Below the pieces are notes generated by a model. That model was not told the DNA's origin and searched no databases. It worked only from the letters and a program-made list of their open reading frames with translations. Shown here one piece after another: positions 16,581 through 25,583 of a stretch of DNA of 49,440 nucleotides (positions are counted from its first letter, which is position 1; every line of letters begins with the position of its first letter). Origin of the DNA: Clostridium sp. (GTDB lineage: Bacteria; Bacillota; Clostridia; Clostridiales; Clostridiaceae); assembly GCF_029258205.1 (NCBI RefSeq), contig NZ_JARHZJ010000024.1, positions 1 through 49,440 of the forward strand. The letters run 5' to 3'. The translations under genes were made by a program, and so were the position numbers.

Positions 16581-18002
16581 ATGCAAAAACAATTAGATTT
16601 TTTAAAAGACAAATTAAAAGATAGTTTTGATGTTAAGTATAGGGAGGTGGATACAGCTTTAGGATCGGCTACTATTGTTTTCATGGATGTTTTATGTTCT
16701 ACTCAGTTCATCAGCGAGTATATAGTAAAACCATTAACCTTAGTTAAGGATGGAATAAAAGATGAAAATGACATTATGACTAAGGTTATAGATATAAACA
16801 TAACAAATTGGTCAAAGGATAAAAATGATACATTACTTCATGTATTATCAGGAGATGTAGTAATAATTTTTGATAAGTTTGATAAGGTAATTTATTGCGA
16901 AACCAAAGGTTATACAAGAAGAGGGGTTGGAATTCCAATAACAGAGTCGGTAATAAAGGGGCCTAGAGAAGGATTTAATGAGGCATTTGTTGATAATGTT
17001 ACATTACTAAGAAGAAGAATAAAGAATCATAATTTAAAATTCGAGCCTTTATATGTAGGAGAAGATACTCAAACTGTAGTATGCATATCTTATATAAAAA
17101 ATAAAGCTCCAAGGGAATTAATTGATGAAATTAGAGAAAAGATAAAAAATTTAGATTATAAATTTATATTAGATACTAATTATATTGAGGCTAAACTTAG
17201 AGAGGACAGAACTTTATTTGATACTGTTGGATACACAGAAAAAGCAGATGAGGTTGCAGCAAAACTATTAGAAGGAAGAGTTGCAATAATAGTAGATGGT
17301 ACACCTTTTGTTCTTACAGTACCATTCTTTTTTATAGAAAATTTTCAGACACCAGATGATTATTATTTAAATAGATATTTTACTAGTTTTACTAGAATTT
17401 TAAGATGGATGGCATTTTTTATTGCTATGTTTTTACCAGGAATATATGTTGCATTAGTTACTCATCATTTTTCAGTTTTACCTAGTTTATTTGTTTTTAG
17501 GTTAGCAGTTGCTAGGGCTGGAGTTCCATTTCCAATAGTAGCAGAGGTCATAATAATGATGTTATTATTCCAAATAATAAAAGAAGCAGGATTGAGATTG
17601 CCTCAACCTATAGGGACTTCAATGAGTTTGGTTTCAGGGCTTATTTTAGGAGAGGCTGCTGTAGGTGCTGGTATTGCTTCAAGGATAACTATTGTAGTAG
17701 TTGCTTTAAGTGCCGTTTGTTATTTCTTAATTCCTAAGCTTTATGGTGCAGTATCAATTTGGAGTATAGCAATAGTAATTATATCTGCCTTTTTTGGAAT
17801 TCCTGGTGTGATTTTAATAAGCGTTGTATTATTATCTCACTTAGCACATTTAAGAAGTTGCGAATATCAATATTTATTCCCGTTAGGGACTTTAAATAGA
17901 TATAAATTTAAAGACATTATTATGAGAGGAAGATTAGACGAAATATCAAAAGATATAGTCGGTAAGGATGGTAAAAATGAACCTAAAGAAAGTTATAGCT
18001 AG
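16581..18002 (+). CDS. gerKA: Spore germinant receptor subunit A (GerKA)
   Basis: A subunit of the GerK germinant receptor in the spore inner membrane. The 473 residues form a hydrophilic N-terminal half (about 1-240) and a C-terminal half with about five membrane segments. Family landmarks include VKGPREGFNEAFVDN (near residue 130), VAIIVDGTPFVLTVPFFFIENFQ, and PGIYVALVTHHFSVLP. The ATG 16581 follows TTGGGTGAT; the five upstream in-frame codons include no better start. It overlaps gerKC, indicating cotranscription and coupling. In C. perfringens gerKA-gerKC responds to germinants such as KCl and L-asparagine. Confidence 0.93.
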   Translation: MQKQLDFLKDKLKDSFDVKYREVDTALGSATIVFMDVLCSTQFISEYIVKPLTLVKDGIKDENDIMTKVIDINITNWSKDKNDTLLHVLSGDVVIIFDKFDKVIYCETKGYTRRGVGIPITESVIKGPREGFNEAFVDNVTLLRRRIKNHNLKFEPLYVGEDTQTVVCISYIKNKAPRELIDEIREKIKNLDYKFILDTNYIEAKLREDRTLFDTVGYTEKADEVAAKLLEGRVAIIVDGTPFVLTVPFFFIENFQTPDDYYLNRYFTSFTRILRWMAFFIAMFLPGIYVALVTHHFSVLPSLFVFRLAVARAGVPFPIVAEVIIMMLLFQIIKEAGLRLPQPIGTSMSLVSGLILGEAAVGAGIASRITIVVVALSAVCYFLIPKLYGAVSIWSIAIVIISAFFGIPGVILISVVLLSHLAHLRSCEYQYLFPLGTLNRYKFKDIIMRGRLDEISKDIVGKDGKNEPKESYS

Positions 18003-19101
18003 TTTATTAAGCATAATATTTATGTCAACCATACTTATTGGTTGCTATGATTATAAAGATATAAATAGAGTTACCTTTGTAACAAGTATAATATTTGATG
18101 AAAATGAAATGGGAAATATAGATATATATTTAGATTGTGTAAAACCTTATAGAAGTTCAAATGAAAGTTCTGATAAAGGAAGAAGAGTATTATATAAAGG
18201 TACTGGGAAGACAGTTTTAGAAGCTATGAAAGATATAAATATGTATTCTAGTAGCAAGTTAGACTTTACTCAATGCAAAGGATATATATTTACAGAAAAG
18301 GCAGCTAAAAATGGTATAAGAAAGTACATAGATATTATAAATAAAAATCAAGAATTCATGATTAGACCTTATATGTTTGTTTTATTTGGTTCTCCAGAAG
18401 AACTTTTAAATGATGTAACTGTTGATGAAGAATATTTAGGTGTTTTTATTGATGATTTAGTTCAAAGAATGAATAAAAGTCCTAGGGTTATAGCTATTGA
18501 TGCTAATGATTATTTAGAACTTAGAACCAATTATGGAAATCTATTGGTTCTAGGAGCATTAAGTATAAGAGATGATATGGAAGAAAAAAGATTAGAGTTA
18601 AGCGGAGGAGCTTTGTTAAAAAATGAAGTTTTAGTTAGAAGAATAACTGCAGAGGAAGGCATGAGTTATAATCTTTTAATGGGATACTTAAAAAGAGGAA
18701 CTTTAGAAGTTATGAATCCTCAAGATCCAAATACTTTCATAACTTTAGATATATCCAATGCAAAAACAAAGACATCAATAAGTTATGATGGAGAAAATAT
18801 AACTCTTTATAAAGATATAAAAGTTAAATGTTTAATTGGAGAATCACAATCAAGACTTATTGTTGATGAAAAACTTTTAAAGATTTTAGAGTTAGAAGAA
18901 GAGGCAGTAATAAAGCAATATCTAGAACTTTTTTTTGAAAGCTTTAAAAAAAGTGATATAGACATTGTGAATGTTGGTAATTTTTTTTATAGAAAATATC
19001 CAGATGAGGTATTGGAAAAGGATCCTATAAGCATTACAAATTTAAATATTAATGTTGATGTTGAAATTGATGGCACAACAGTTACAGGAAATACACTTTA
19101 A
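17977..19101 (+). CDS. gerKC: Spore germinant receptor lipoprotein subunit C (GerKC)
   Basis: C subunit of the receptor, a lipoprotein on the outer face of the spore inner membrane. The 374 residues start with a basic signal peptide and lipobox LIGC, then the Ger(x)C-type opening CYDYKDINRVTFVTSII. It has the three-domain length usual for the family. It overlaps the end of gerKA by 26 bases. I use ATG 17977, 8 bases from AAGGA; ATG 17968 is in frame but sits within that site. Confidence 0.93.
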   Translation: MNLKKVIASLLSIIFMSTILIGCYDYKDINRVTFVTSIIFDENEMGNIDIYLDCVKPYRSSNESSDKGRRVLYKGTGKTVLEAMKDINMYSSSKLDFTQCKGYIFTEKAAKNGIRKYIDIINKNQEFMIRPYMFVLFGSPEELLNDVTVDEEYLGVFIDDLVQRMNKSPRVIAIDANDYLELRTNYGNLLVLGALSIRDDMEEKRLELSGGALLKNEVLVRRITAEEGMSYNLLMGYLKRGTLEVMNPQDPNTFITLDISNAKTKTSISYDGENITLYKDIKVKCLIGESQSRLIVDEKLLKILELEEEAVIKQYLELFFESFKKSDIDIVNVGNFFYRKYPDEVLEKDPISITNLNINVDVEIDGTTVTGNTL

Positions 19102-19131
19102 ACCAAAATAATTATAAATATATAATCAATT

Positions 19132-19172
19132 AAAAAAAGCTCATGGAATATAATATTATTCTATGGGTTTTT
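19132..19172 (+). terminator. Terminator after gerKC
   Basis: An imperfect hairpin beginning AAAAAGCTCATGGAATA pairs with TATTCTATGGGTTTTT and ends in a T-rich tail. Confidence 0.6.
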
Positions 19173-19484
19173 AATTTATTTTATATTTTATTTTGTGATT
19201 AAAAATTTGTGATTAAAAATAAGAAATTTATTAGGTTAATAACAGTAGTTTATAATAACAGGTAGTTTATATAGCAAATATGTTAAATTAATTACAATTT
19301 AGGGAGAAAAAATTCAAGGAGATATTTACTAACAAGGTGAAGATTATAATAATTAATAAAGAGAATATAACTAAATTTATATTTAATAAATTTAGAATAA
19401 TAGGTTAATATTTGGTGGTTATTGAGAATATTATATATAAAGTAAGTTTTTACCTTATAAAATTATTACTAAGGGGTGGTAAAG
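19173..19484. other. Intergenic region after gerKC
   Basis: AT-rich. It contains a perfect tandem duplication of TTTGTGATTAAAAA (19192-19205 and 19206-19219). No promoter or RNA gene is clear. The ribosome binding site of the next gene (AAGGGGTGG) closes it. Confidence 0.5.
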
Positions 19485-19898
19485 ATGATTCAATTACTCT
19501 TTAACCAAAGAGGTGCTGGAAAAAGCCAAAATTTAGTTAAACTAGCTAATGAAGAAATTGAAAAGTCTAAAGGAAGTATTATTTTTATTGATGATGATAA
19601 TAAAAGAATGCTTCAGTTAAATAAAAAGGTTAGACTTATACCTATGAACAATTACTGTGTAAGTAGTTATGAGCAATTTTATGGATTTTTACAAGGGATA
19701 ATTTCTAGAGATTATGATGTAGAGAGTATATATATTAATAGTATAGCAAATATTTTGGAGGACATAGAATTAGAGGATTTAGAAAGCTATTTGAGAAAAA
19801 TAGAACTTATGAGTAAAAAGTTGGATGTAAACGTATTTGTAACTATTCATGGAGATGTAAAAGTAATGCCTGAAAATATTAAAAAATATGTGGCTTAA
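19485..19898 (+). CDS. Small P-loop NTPase-like protein of unknown function
   Basis: A 137-residue protein with a Walker A-like FNQRGAGKSQNL (about residues 5-16) and a hydrophobic-to-acidic strand SIIFIDDDNK (about 31-40) that could be Walker B. It lacks other AAA or ABC signatures. The arrangement resembles a minimal P-loop ATPase of the kind annotated only as hypothetical in clostridia. ATG 19485 is spaced from AAGGGGTGG. It stands alone, with terminators at 19974-20061. Nucleotide binding is likely; its role is unknown. Confidence 0.75.
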   Translation: MIQLLFNQRGAGKSQNLVKLANEEIEKSKGSIIFIDDDNKRMLQLNKKVRLIPMNNYCVSSYEQFYGFLQGIISRDYDVESIYINSIANILEDIELEDLESYLRKIELMSKKLDVNVFVTIHGDVKVMPENIKKYVA

Positions 19899-19973
19899 TT
19901 TTTAGCTAGTTTAGAAGATAAATTGTTTTATATAGATTTTTGTAGTGTTTATCATATTTAATACTATGGTTAT

Positions 19974-20014
19974 AATAAGAAACTATAATTAAAAGTTATA
20001 GTTCTTATTTTTTA
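19974..20014 (+). terminator. Terminator of the P-loop gene
   Basis: A 14-bp stem with one bulged A (19974-19988 with 19996-20009) is followed by a T-run. Confidence 0.8.
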
Positions 20015-20061
20015 TCTATGTTTATTTAATTTATAGCACATTAAATAAACATAGATTTTTT
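20014..20061 (+). terminator. Second, tandem terminator before tyrS
   Basis: A 16-bp perfect stem (20014-20029 with 20041-20056) is followed by TTTTTT. It directly follows the first terminator, so tyrS is strongly insulated. Confidence 0.85.
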
Positions 20062-20072
20062 AAAAAAATCAA

Positions 20073-20101
20073 TTGAGAATTAATATAATAAAGGATATAC
20101 T
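20073..20101 (+). promoter_or_regulatory. tyrS promoter
   Basis: TTGAGA (20073-20078) and TATACT (20096-20101) are 17 bases apart. The start would be near 20108, giving a leader of about 65 bases, too short for a T-box. Confidence 0.7.
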
Positions 20102-20172
20102 ATATACTATATGATATGCTAAATATAGCACCAGCAAGTGAGCTGGATGAAAATTTTTGGAGGGATAAACGA

Positions 20173-21393
20173 ATGGCTAATGTATTAGATACGTTAATGG
20201 AACGTGGGTACATAAAACAGTTTACTCATGAAGCTGAAACAAGAGAACTTTTAGAAAAGGAAAAAGTTACTTTTTATATAGGATTTGACCCAACGGCTGA
20301 TAGTTTACATGTAGGACACTTCATTGCAATGATGTTTATGGCTCATATGCAAAGGGCTGGACATAGACCAATAGCTTTAATTGGTGGAGGTACAGCTACA
20401 ATTGGAGATCCAAGTGGTAAGACTGATATGAGAAAGATGATGACAAATGAGACTATAGCTCATAATGTTGATTGTATTAAAAAGCAAATGGAGAAATTCA
20501 TAGATTTTTCAGATGATAAAGCCATACTTGTTAATAATGCAGATTGGTTATTAAACCAAAACTATGTTGAATTCTTAAGAGAGGTTGGAGTTCACTTCTC
20601 AGTTAACAGAATGCTTTCAGCAGAATGTTTTAAACAAAGACTTGAAAGAGGTCTTTCATTCTTAGAATTCAATTACATGTTAATGCAAGGATATGACTTC
20701 TATGTTTTAAATAAAAAATACAATTGTAAAATGGAGCTAGGTGGAGATGATCAATGGTCAAACATGATAGCTGGTGTTGAACTTGTAAGAAAGAAATCAC
20801 AAGATAGTGCATATGCCATGACTTGTACATTATTAACTAATTCAGAAGGACAAAAAATGGGTAAAACAGTTAATGGTGCATTATGGTTAGATCCAGAGAA
20901 AACTTCTCCATACGAGTTCTACCAATACTGGAGAAATGTCAATGATGCAGATGTTGAAAAATGTTTAAAATTATTAACATTTGTTCCAATGGATGAAGTT
21001 ATAAGACTTTCTAGTTTAGAAGGTTCTCAAATAAATGAAGCTAAAAAAGTTTTAGCATTTGAGGTAACTAAACTTATACATGGGGAAGAAGAAGCTAAAA
21101 AGGCTGAGCAAGCTGCTGAAGCTTTATTTGGAAAAGGTGGAGATATGAGTAATGTTCCAACTTATGAAATGGGAAAAGATAAGTTAGGATCTGAACTTTT
21201 AGATGTTTTAGTTGAAGCTCAAATAGTTCCATCAAAAGCTGAAGGAAAAAGACTTGTTAAGCAAGGTGGATTATCATTAAATGGAGAAAAAGTTTCTGAT
21301 TTTAAAAAGACATTAGAAGAGGCTGACTTTGAAAATGCTGAAGCTTTAATTAAAAGAGGTAAGAAAAATTACAATAAAATAGTTTTAGTATAA
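20173..21393 (+). CDS. tyrS: Tyrosyl-tRNA synthetase
   Basis: Charges tRNA-Tyr with tyrosine. The 406 residues contain the HIGH motif in [13 protein letters not shown] (about residues 38-50), the Tyr-pocket GGDDQWSNM, the KMSKS-type loop QKMGKT (about residue 230) and a C-terminal S4 RNA-binding domain. ATG 20173 is placed 9 bases after GGAGGG. An in-frame ATG at 20116 would add 19 residues but lacks a ribosome binding site. No T-box is seen, in contrast to trpS and leuS in this window. Confidence 0.96.
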   Translation: MANVLDTLMERGYIKQFTHEAETRELLEKEKVTFYIGFDPTADSLHVGHFIAMMFMAHMQRAGHRPIALIGGGTATIGDPSGKTDMRKMMTNETIAHNVDCIKKQMEKFIDFSDDKAILVNNADWLLNQNYVEFLREVGVHFSVNRMLSAECFKQRLERGLSFLEFNYMLMQGYDFYVLNKKYNCKMELGGDDQWSNMIAGVELVRKKSQDSAYAMTCTLLTNSEGQKMGKTVNGALWLDPEKTSPYEFYQYWRNVNDADVEKCLKLLTFVPMDEVIRLSSLEGSQINEAKKVLAFEVTKLIHGEEEAKKAEQAAEALFGKGGDMSNVPTYEMGKDKLGSELLDVLVEAQIVPSKAEGKRLVKQGGLSLNGEKVSDFKKTLEEADFENAEALIKRGKKNYNKIVLV

Positions 21394-21405
21394 TTCTTTT
21401 TGGGG

Positions 21406-21476
21406 AAGAGTGTATTAGAATATATTAGATAATTATTATTAAGAGTAATATATTCTATGTACACTCTTTTTATTTT
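21406..21476 (+). terminator. Terminator of tyrS
   Basis: A long stem with outer arms AAGAGTGTA (21406-21414) and TACACTCTT (21460-21468) and paired inner AT-rich segments, followed by a T-rich tail. Confidence 0.75.
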
Positions 21477-21661
21477 TAATGCACTGTTTTTATTAGGCTA
21501 TTTCTATTACTTTGAAACTTGTATATATAATTAATAAAAGTGTATAATAAATTACTGACAAAATGTAGATTAGTTTAGATGATTTATTTTAGTGTACTAA
21601 AGAAATTTTTTCTCTAATAATTACATGCAAAATTAAATAGAAATATGAAAGGTGATGAAAT

Positions 21662-22354
21662 ATGGCGTTATATGCTATCTCTGATTTGCATTTAGCACTT
21701 AATACAGATAAGCCAATGGATATATTTGGTGAGAAGTGGCGTAATCATCATGAGAAGATAAAAGAAAATTGGAATAATAAAATTACTGAGGAAGACACTG
21801 TTTTAATAGCAGGGGATATTTCTTGGTCAATGAAATCAGATGAAAGTAAAGATGATTTAGATTGGATAGATTCACTTCCGGGTAAAAAGATAATAATTAA
21901 AGGGAATCATGATTATTGGTGGGGAAGTATTTCTAAGTTAAATAAAATGTATGAAAATACAAAGTTCATACAAAATAATTTTTTTACATATAAAGATTGG
22001 GCTATATGTGGAAGTAGAGGATGGATTTGTGAAGGATCTGATAAATTCACACAAAAGGACAAAAAGATTTTTGATAGGGAACAAATAAGATTAAGATTAT
22101 CTTTAGAAGGTGCTAAAAAGGCAGGACATGAAAATATAATATGCATGGTACATTATCCACCTACAAATGAGAAATTTGAGGATTCAGCTTTTATCAATAT
22201 TTTTAAAGAATTTGGCGTTGATAAAGTTATTTACGGACATCTTCATGGGATGGCACTTAAGGGTAAAGTATTAAATGAAGAGAGAGATGGAATAGAGTAT
22301 AAGCTTACAAGTTGTGATTTTATAAATTTTGATCCAATGAAAATTTTAGATTAA
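21662..22354 (+). CDS. Calcineurin-like metallophosphoesterase
   Basis: A 230-residue predicted cytoplasmic phosphoesterase with a dinuclear metal site. The full motif series is present: SDLHL (D-x-H, about residues 7-11), GDISW (GD), KGNHDYWW (GNHD), VHYPP (H), and YGHLHG (GHxH). The length matches the COG1768-type group of small clostridial metallophosphoesterases. The ATG follows AAGGTGATGAA. It is 118 bases upstream of the alarmone synthetase with no clear terminator between, so the two may be cotranscribed. Substrate unknown. Confidence 0.88.
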   Translation: MALYAISDLHLALNTDKPMDIFGEKWRNHHEKIKENWNNKITEEDTVLIAGDISWSMKSDESKDDLDWIDSLPGKKIIIKGNHDYWWGSISKLNKMYENTKFIQNNFFTYKDWAICGSRGWICEGSDKFTQKDKKIFDREQIRLRLSLEGAKKAGHENIICMVHYPPTNEKFEDSAFINIFKEFGVDKVIYGHLHGMALKGKVLNEERDGIEYKLTSCDFINFDPMKILD

Positions 22355-22472
22355 TAGAGTGTTTAATGTAAAATTAAGATTTTGGAATATTTAGTTTTAA
22401 TATTTTTTTTGGTATAATGAGCGAGGAGAGTTAAATAAATCTCTCTAAGAGAGTTAGGAAATAGGTGGTTCT

Positions 22473-23264
22473 ATGGCTATACAAAATTGGAAAGACTTTT
22501 TAACTCCTTATGATCAAGCGGTAAGTGAATTAAAGGTAAAGTTAAGAAGTATTAGAAAAGAATTTAGAAGAAAAAATGAATATTCTCCAATCGAGTTTGT
22601 AACTGGAAGGGTAAAAGAGGTATCTAGTATATTAGAAAAGGCAAATAAATATAGTATTCCTGTAGATAGAATCCAATATGAGATGGAGGATATTGCAGGT
22701 ATAAGAATAATGTGCCAATTTGTTGATGATATAGATACTGTTGTCAATATTATAAGGAATAGAAAAGATATGCAAGTTCTTTATGAAAAGGATTATGTTA
22801 GCAATGTAAAACCAAGTGGCTATAGAAGCTATCATGTGGTTATAAAATATCCTATAAATATGGCAGATGGACAAAAAGATATACTTGCTGAATTCCAAAT
22901 AAGAACTTTAGCAATGAATTTCTGGGCTACAATAGAACATTCTTTAAATTATAAATATAAAAAGAATCTGCCAAAGGACATACAATTTAAATTAAAACGA
23001 GCAGCTGATGCAGCATTTACTTTAGATGAAGAAATGCTTGAAATAAAAGATGAAATAAAGGATGCTCAAACATTATTTGAGGTTAAATCAGATATTATAA
23101 GCAGTATAATGAATAGTATATTAAATCTTATTTCAATAGGAAAAGTTGCTGAGGCTTCAAGATATCAAATAAGTTTAAATAAACTTATTGAAGATGGAGA
23201 AGTTTGGGAACTTAATAATTTATTAAGAGCTGTACAAAGAGATATAGATAAGTATAATTTATAA
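22473..23264 (+). CDS. Small alarmone synthetase (RelQ/YjbM-like GTP pyrophosphokinase)
   Basis: Synthesises (p)ppGpp from ATP and GDP/GTP. A 263-residue protein with only the RelA/SpoT synthetase domain: EDIAGIRIMCQF (about residues 70-81), YVSNVKPSGYRSYH (108-121), EFQIRTLAMNFWATIEHSLNYKYK. It has no HD hydrolase, TGS or ACT domains, as in SAS enzymes. The C-terminal helical tail is longer than in the shortest members. The ATG follows AATAGGTGG. Activity is usually governed by tetramerisation and transcription; nothing regulatory is visible here. Confidence 0.9.
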   Translation: MAIQNWKDFLTPYDQAVSELKVKLRSIRKEFRRKNEYSPIEFVTGRVKEVSSILEKANKYSIPVDRIQYEMEDIAGIRIMCQFVDDIDTVVNIIRNRKDMQVLYEKDYVSNVKPSGYRSYHVVIKYPINMADGQKDILAEFQIRTLAMNFWATIEHSLNYKYKKNLPKDIQFKLKRAADAAFTLDEEMLEIKDEIKDAQTLFEVKSDIISSIMNSILNLISIGKVAEASRYQISLNKLIEDGEVWELNNLLRAVQRDIDKYNL

Positions 23265-23289
23265 TATTTAAATAAAAGTAGTTTTTAAT

Positions 23290-23318
23290 GCCACCTTATT
23301 TAAAGGTGGTGTTTTTAT
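23290..23318 (+). terminator. Terminator of the alarmone synthetase gene
   Basis: CCACCTT (23291-23297) pairs with AAGGTGG (23303-23309), followed by GTTTTTATTTTTTT. Confidence 0.82.
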
Positions 23319-23573
23319 TTTTTTAAACTTTATTTTAAGTTAAAGTTGATTTCAATATAGATATTCAGACATAAATTAATTTATTAAAGAATTTTTATTG
23401 TTTATTTTAAAATATTATTTTATGTCTTTATGTTTAATAATAATTGTTATATAATAATAAATATAATTTGAAATTAATAGGATTACTCAACTTTAACGGA
23501 GAAACACATTATTTGGTTTTTAAAATGATTGAGCATTTATTGAGAGAAAAATAAAATTAAGGATGTGTAATTT
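23319..23573. other. Intergenic region ahead of the 22-residue-repeat gene
   Basis: AT-rich upstream region; I see no confident promoter, RNA or repeat. Confidence 0.4.
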
Positions 23574-24359
23574 ATGAATGCTATGGATAATTTAGAATTA
23601 AAAAAGATTAAGGAAAACCCCTTATATATAAAAGAAATAGAAAATCCATCAGAAGAGATGCAGTTAGAGGCTATCAAGAAAAATCCGTTTACAATTCAAT
23701 ATGTTGAGAATCAATGTGAAAAATGTAAAGAGGAAGCAGTAAGAAGAAATCCAACTACAATAGAGTATATTAAAAATCCATCAGAGGAAATATGTATATT
23801 AGCAGTTAAATCTTTATGGAATGCCTTAAAGCTTATTAAGGAACCTTCAGAAAGGGTAGTTGAAGAGGCTGTTAAAACTAAGGGATGGGCTATACAATTT
23901 GTAAAAAATCCTTCAGAAAAGTTAAAACAAATAGCTGTTTCTAGGGATTATGATGCAATAAAGTATATAGAAGATCCATCACCAGAAGTTCAGCTTATAT
24001 CTGTTAAAAATCATTGGTCAGCAATTAAATTTATAAAAAATCCTACTTTAGAAGCAATGAGAACTTCAGTTAAGGAAGATGCTGAAGCGATAAACTTCTT
24101 ACCAAACTATACTTATGAAGATTTAGAAATTTTCATAGGAGATAATATAAATGTTGTTAAATATCTTTATGAAAGTATAGAAGTTGACATGGTTATTGAT
24201 ATACTTATAAAAAAGGTTGCAGAAGATGATATTGATGAAAATTATCTTTTAGATTTTATTGATTTAGAAGTTTTAGAGATGAATAAAGTAGAATTTATCA
24301 AAGAATATGGAAGCAAAAGAGCAAAAGTAATATTAGTAGACAGCATGTTATCAATATAA
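23574..24359 (+). CDS. Protein of eight 22-residue helical repeats, function unknown
   Basis: A 261-residue cytoplasmic protein. Residues 12-187 are eight consecutive 22-residue units with the pattern (I/V)K-x2-P/W-x-x-(I/L)-x-(Y/F)-(I/V)-x-NPSEE-x4-A, which is reminiscent of DUF4116-type repeat proteins. The last 70 residues are acidic and not repeated. The GGATG ribosome binding site and ATG 23574 are adequate. It lies 95 bases upstream of a MoxR ATPase and a VWA/metallopeptidase gene on the same strand. It may be an adaptor or substrate of that pair, which is inference. Confidence 0.7.
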   Translation: MNAMDNLELKKIKENPLYIKEIENPSEEMQLEAIKKNPFTIQYVENQCEKCKEEAVRRNPTTIEYIKNPSEEICILAVKSLWNALKLIKEPSERVVEEAVKTKGWAIQFVKNPSEKLKQIAVSRDYDAIKYIEDPSPEVQLISVKNHWSAIKFIKNPTLEAMRTSVKEDAEAINFLPNYTYEDLEIFIGDNINVVKYLYESIEVDMVIDILIKKVAEDDIDENYLLDFIDLEVLEMNKVEFIKEYGSKRAKVILVDSMLSI

Positions 24360-24454
24360 AATATAGAATGATTTTTAAATTATGTTAGATGCTTTTATGA
24401 GAGGCTATAAGGTAAGTTTCATGGTGGAGATTTATAGAAAGAAGGGACACTAAA

Positions 24455-25570
24455 GTGGATTTTAAAGAAGCGTTAAGTACAGTTAATTTAGTTCTTATGA
24501 CAGGAGAAGTACCTCTTTTAATAGGAGAAAGTGGTATAGGAAAAACTTCTTTAGCAAAGGAACTTAGTAGAATAAATAATTATCATTTAGTTACTATAGA
24601 TGGAAATCTTCTTAAGGAGGGAGAAATAGGTGGTCTCCCAATGGTAGAGAAGAAAGAAATTGTCTTTAAAGGTGACGTAGTAAAAAGAAGTATAACAAAA
24701 TATGCTACACATGTAAAACTTATGGAGATTGATGATCATATTGAAAAGGGAGAAAAGGTTCTTTTATTTATTGATGAATTAAATAGATGTGAGCATGCAG
24801 TTCAACAAGAACTTATGAATCTTATATTAAATAAGGAGATAAATGGATATAAATTAAATGAGAATGTGTATATATTAGCAGCTATGAATCCATCAAATAA
24901 ATATGATAACTATGAAGATAGTGATTATCAGGTTATTGAAATGGATCCAGCCCAAGAAGATAGATTTGTTTGGATAGATATTAGTTCAAATCTTAAAGAA
25001 TGGATGAGTTGGGCAATGGGAGAAGGAAATATCCATGAACATATAATAGAGTTTTTATCAACATTTCCTGAATATTTTCATACTCCTAATTCACTAGAAA
25101 CAATAAAAGCCACTCCAAGAAGTTGGGAAAGGGTTTCTAAGGCTTATAGAGTGTATTTATTAAATAAAAAGAACTTTTCTAAAGAAATATTATATAATGC
25201 TTTAAAGGGAAATGTAGGTTCAACAATAGCGCAAGAATTTATAGCATATATAAGCAATCTTAATAAGCCTATAATTTCAAATGAAGAAATTTTTGAAAGT
25301 GATGTTTTAGGATTTAATATTAGAGAAAGAATAATGAGTGAAAATCATTCAAGAATGTATATAATAGCTAAGAGTGCTTTATATTATCTTGAAGGATTAA
25401 AGGATTATAATAAAGAATTAGAAGTATTCTCAGATTTATTATCTTGTTATCCAAAGGATTTAAGATTAGGAATAATGAAGGAAATAAAAAGTGATCACTC
25501 AGAAAAATTATATAGAAATTTATTAAATGAGGATAAATTCTTAGAAGCATTCTTTGATATATATAACTAG
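24455..25570 (+). CDS. MoxR-type AAA+ ATPase
   Basis: A 371-residue AAA+ ATPase of the MoxR/BchI type, usually partnered with a VWA protein for assembly or metal insertion into client complexes. Walker A is GESGIGKTS (residues 24-32), Walker B LLFIDELNRC (about 103-112), followed by VQQELMNLILNKEI and the sensor-1 AAMNPSNKYD. The predicted start is GTG 24455, 10 bases after AAGAAGGGA. The next gene, a VWA protein, starts 13 bases after its stop, so they form one transcription unit. Confidence 0.88.
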   Translation: MDFKEALSTVNLVLMTGEVPLLIGESGIGKTSLAKELSRINNYHLVTIDGNLLKEGEIGGLPMVEKKEIVFKGDVVKRSITKYATHVKLMEIDDHIEKGEKVLLFIDELNRCEHAVQQELMNLILNKEINGYKLNENVYILAAMNPSNKYDNYEDSDYQVIEMDPAQEDRFVWIDISSNLKEWMSWAMGEGNIHEHIIEFLSTFPEYFHTPNSLETIKATPRSWERVSKAYRVYLLNKKNFSKEILYNALKGNVGSTIAQEFIAYISNLNKPIISNEEIFESDVLGFNIRERIMSENHSRMYIIAKSALYYLEGLKDYNKELEVFSDLLSCYPKDLRLGIMKEIKSDHSEKLYRNLLNEDKFLEAFFDIYN

Positions 25571-25583
25571 GTGGTGAAATCTT

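Noticed and set aside
19899..20172. T-box upstream of tyrS
   Set aside because: No GGTGGTACCGCG-type core is present, and the promoter lies only about 65 bases from the start. The two hairpins there are terminators of the previous gene.
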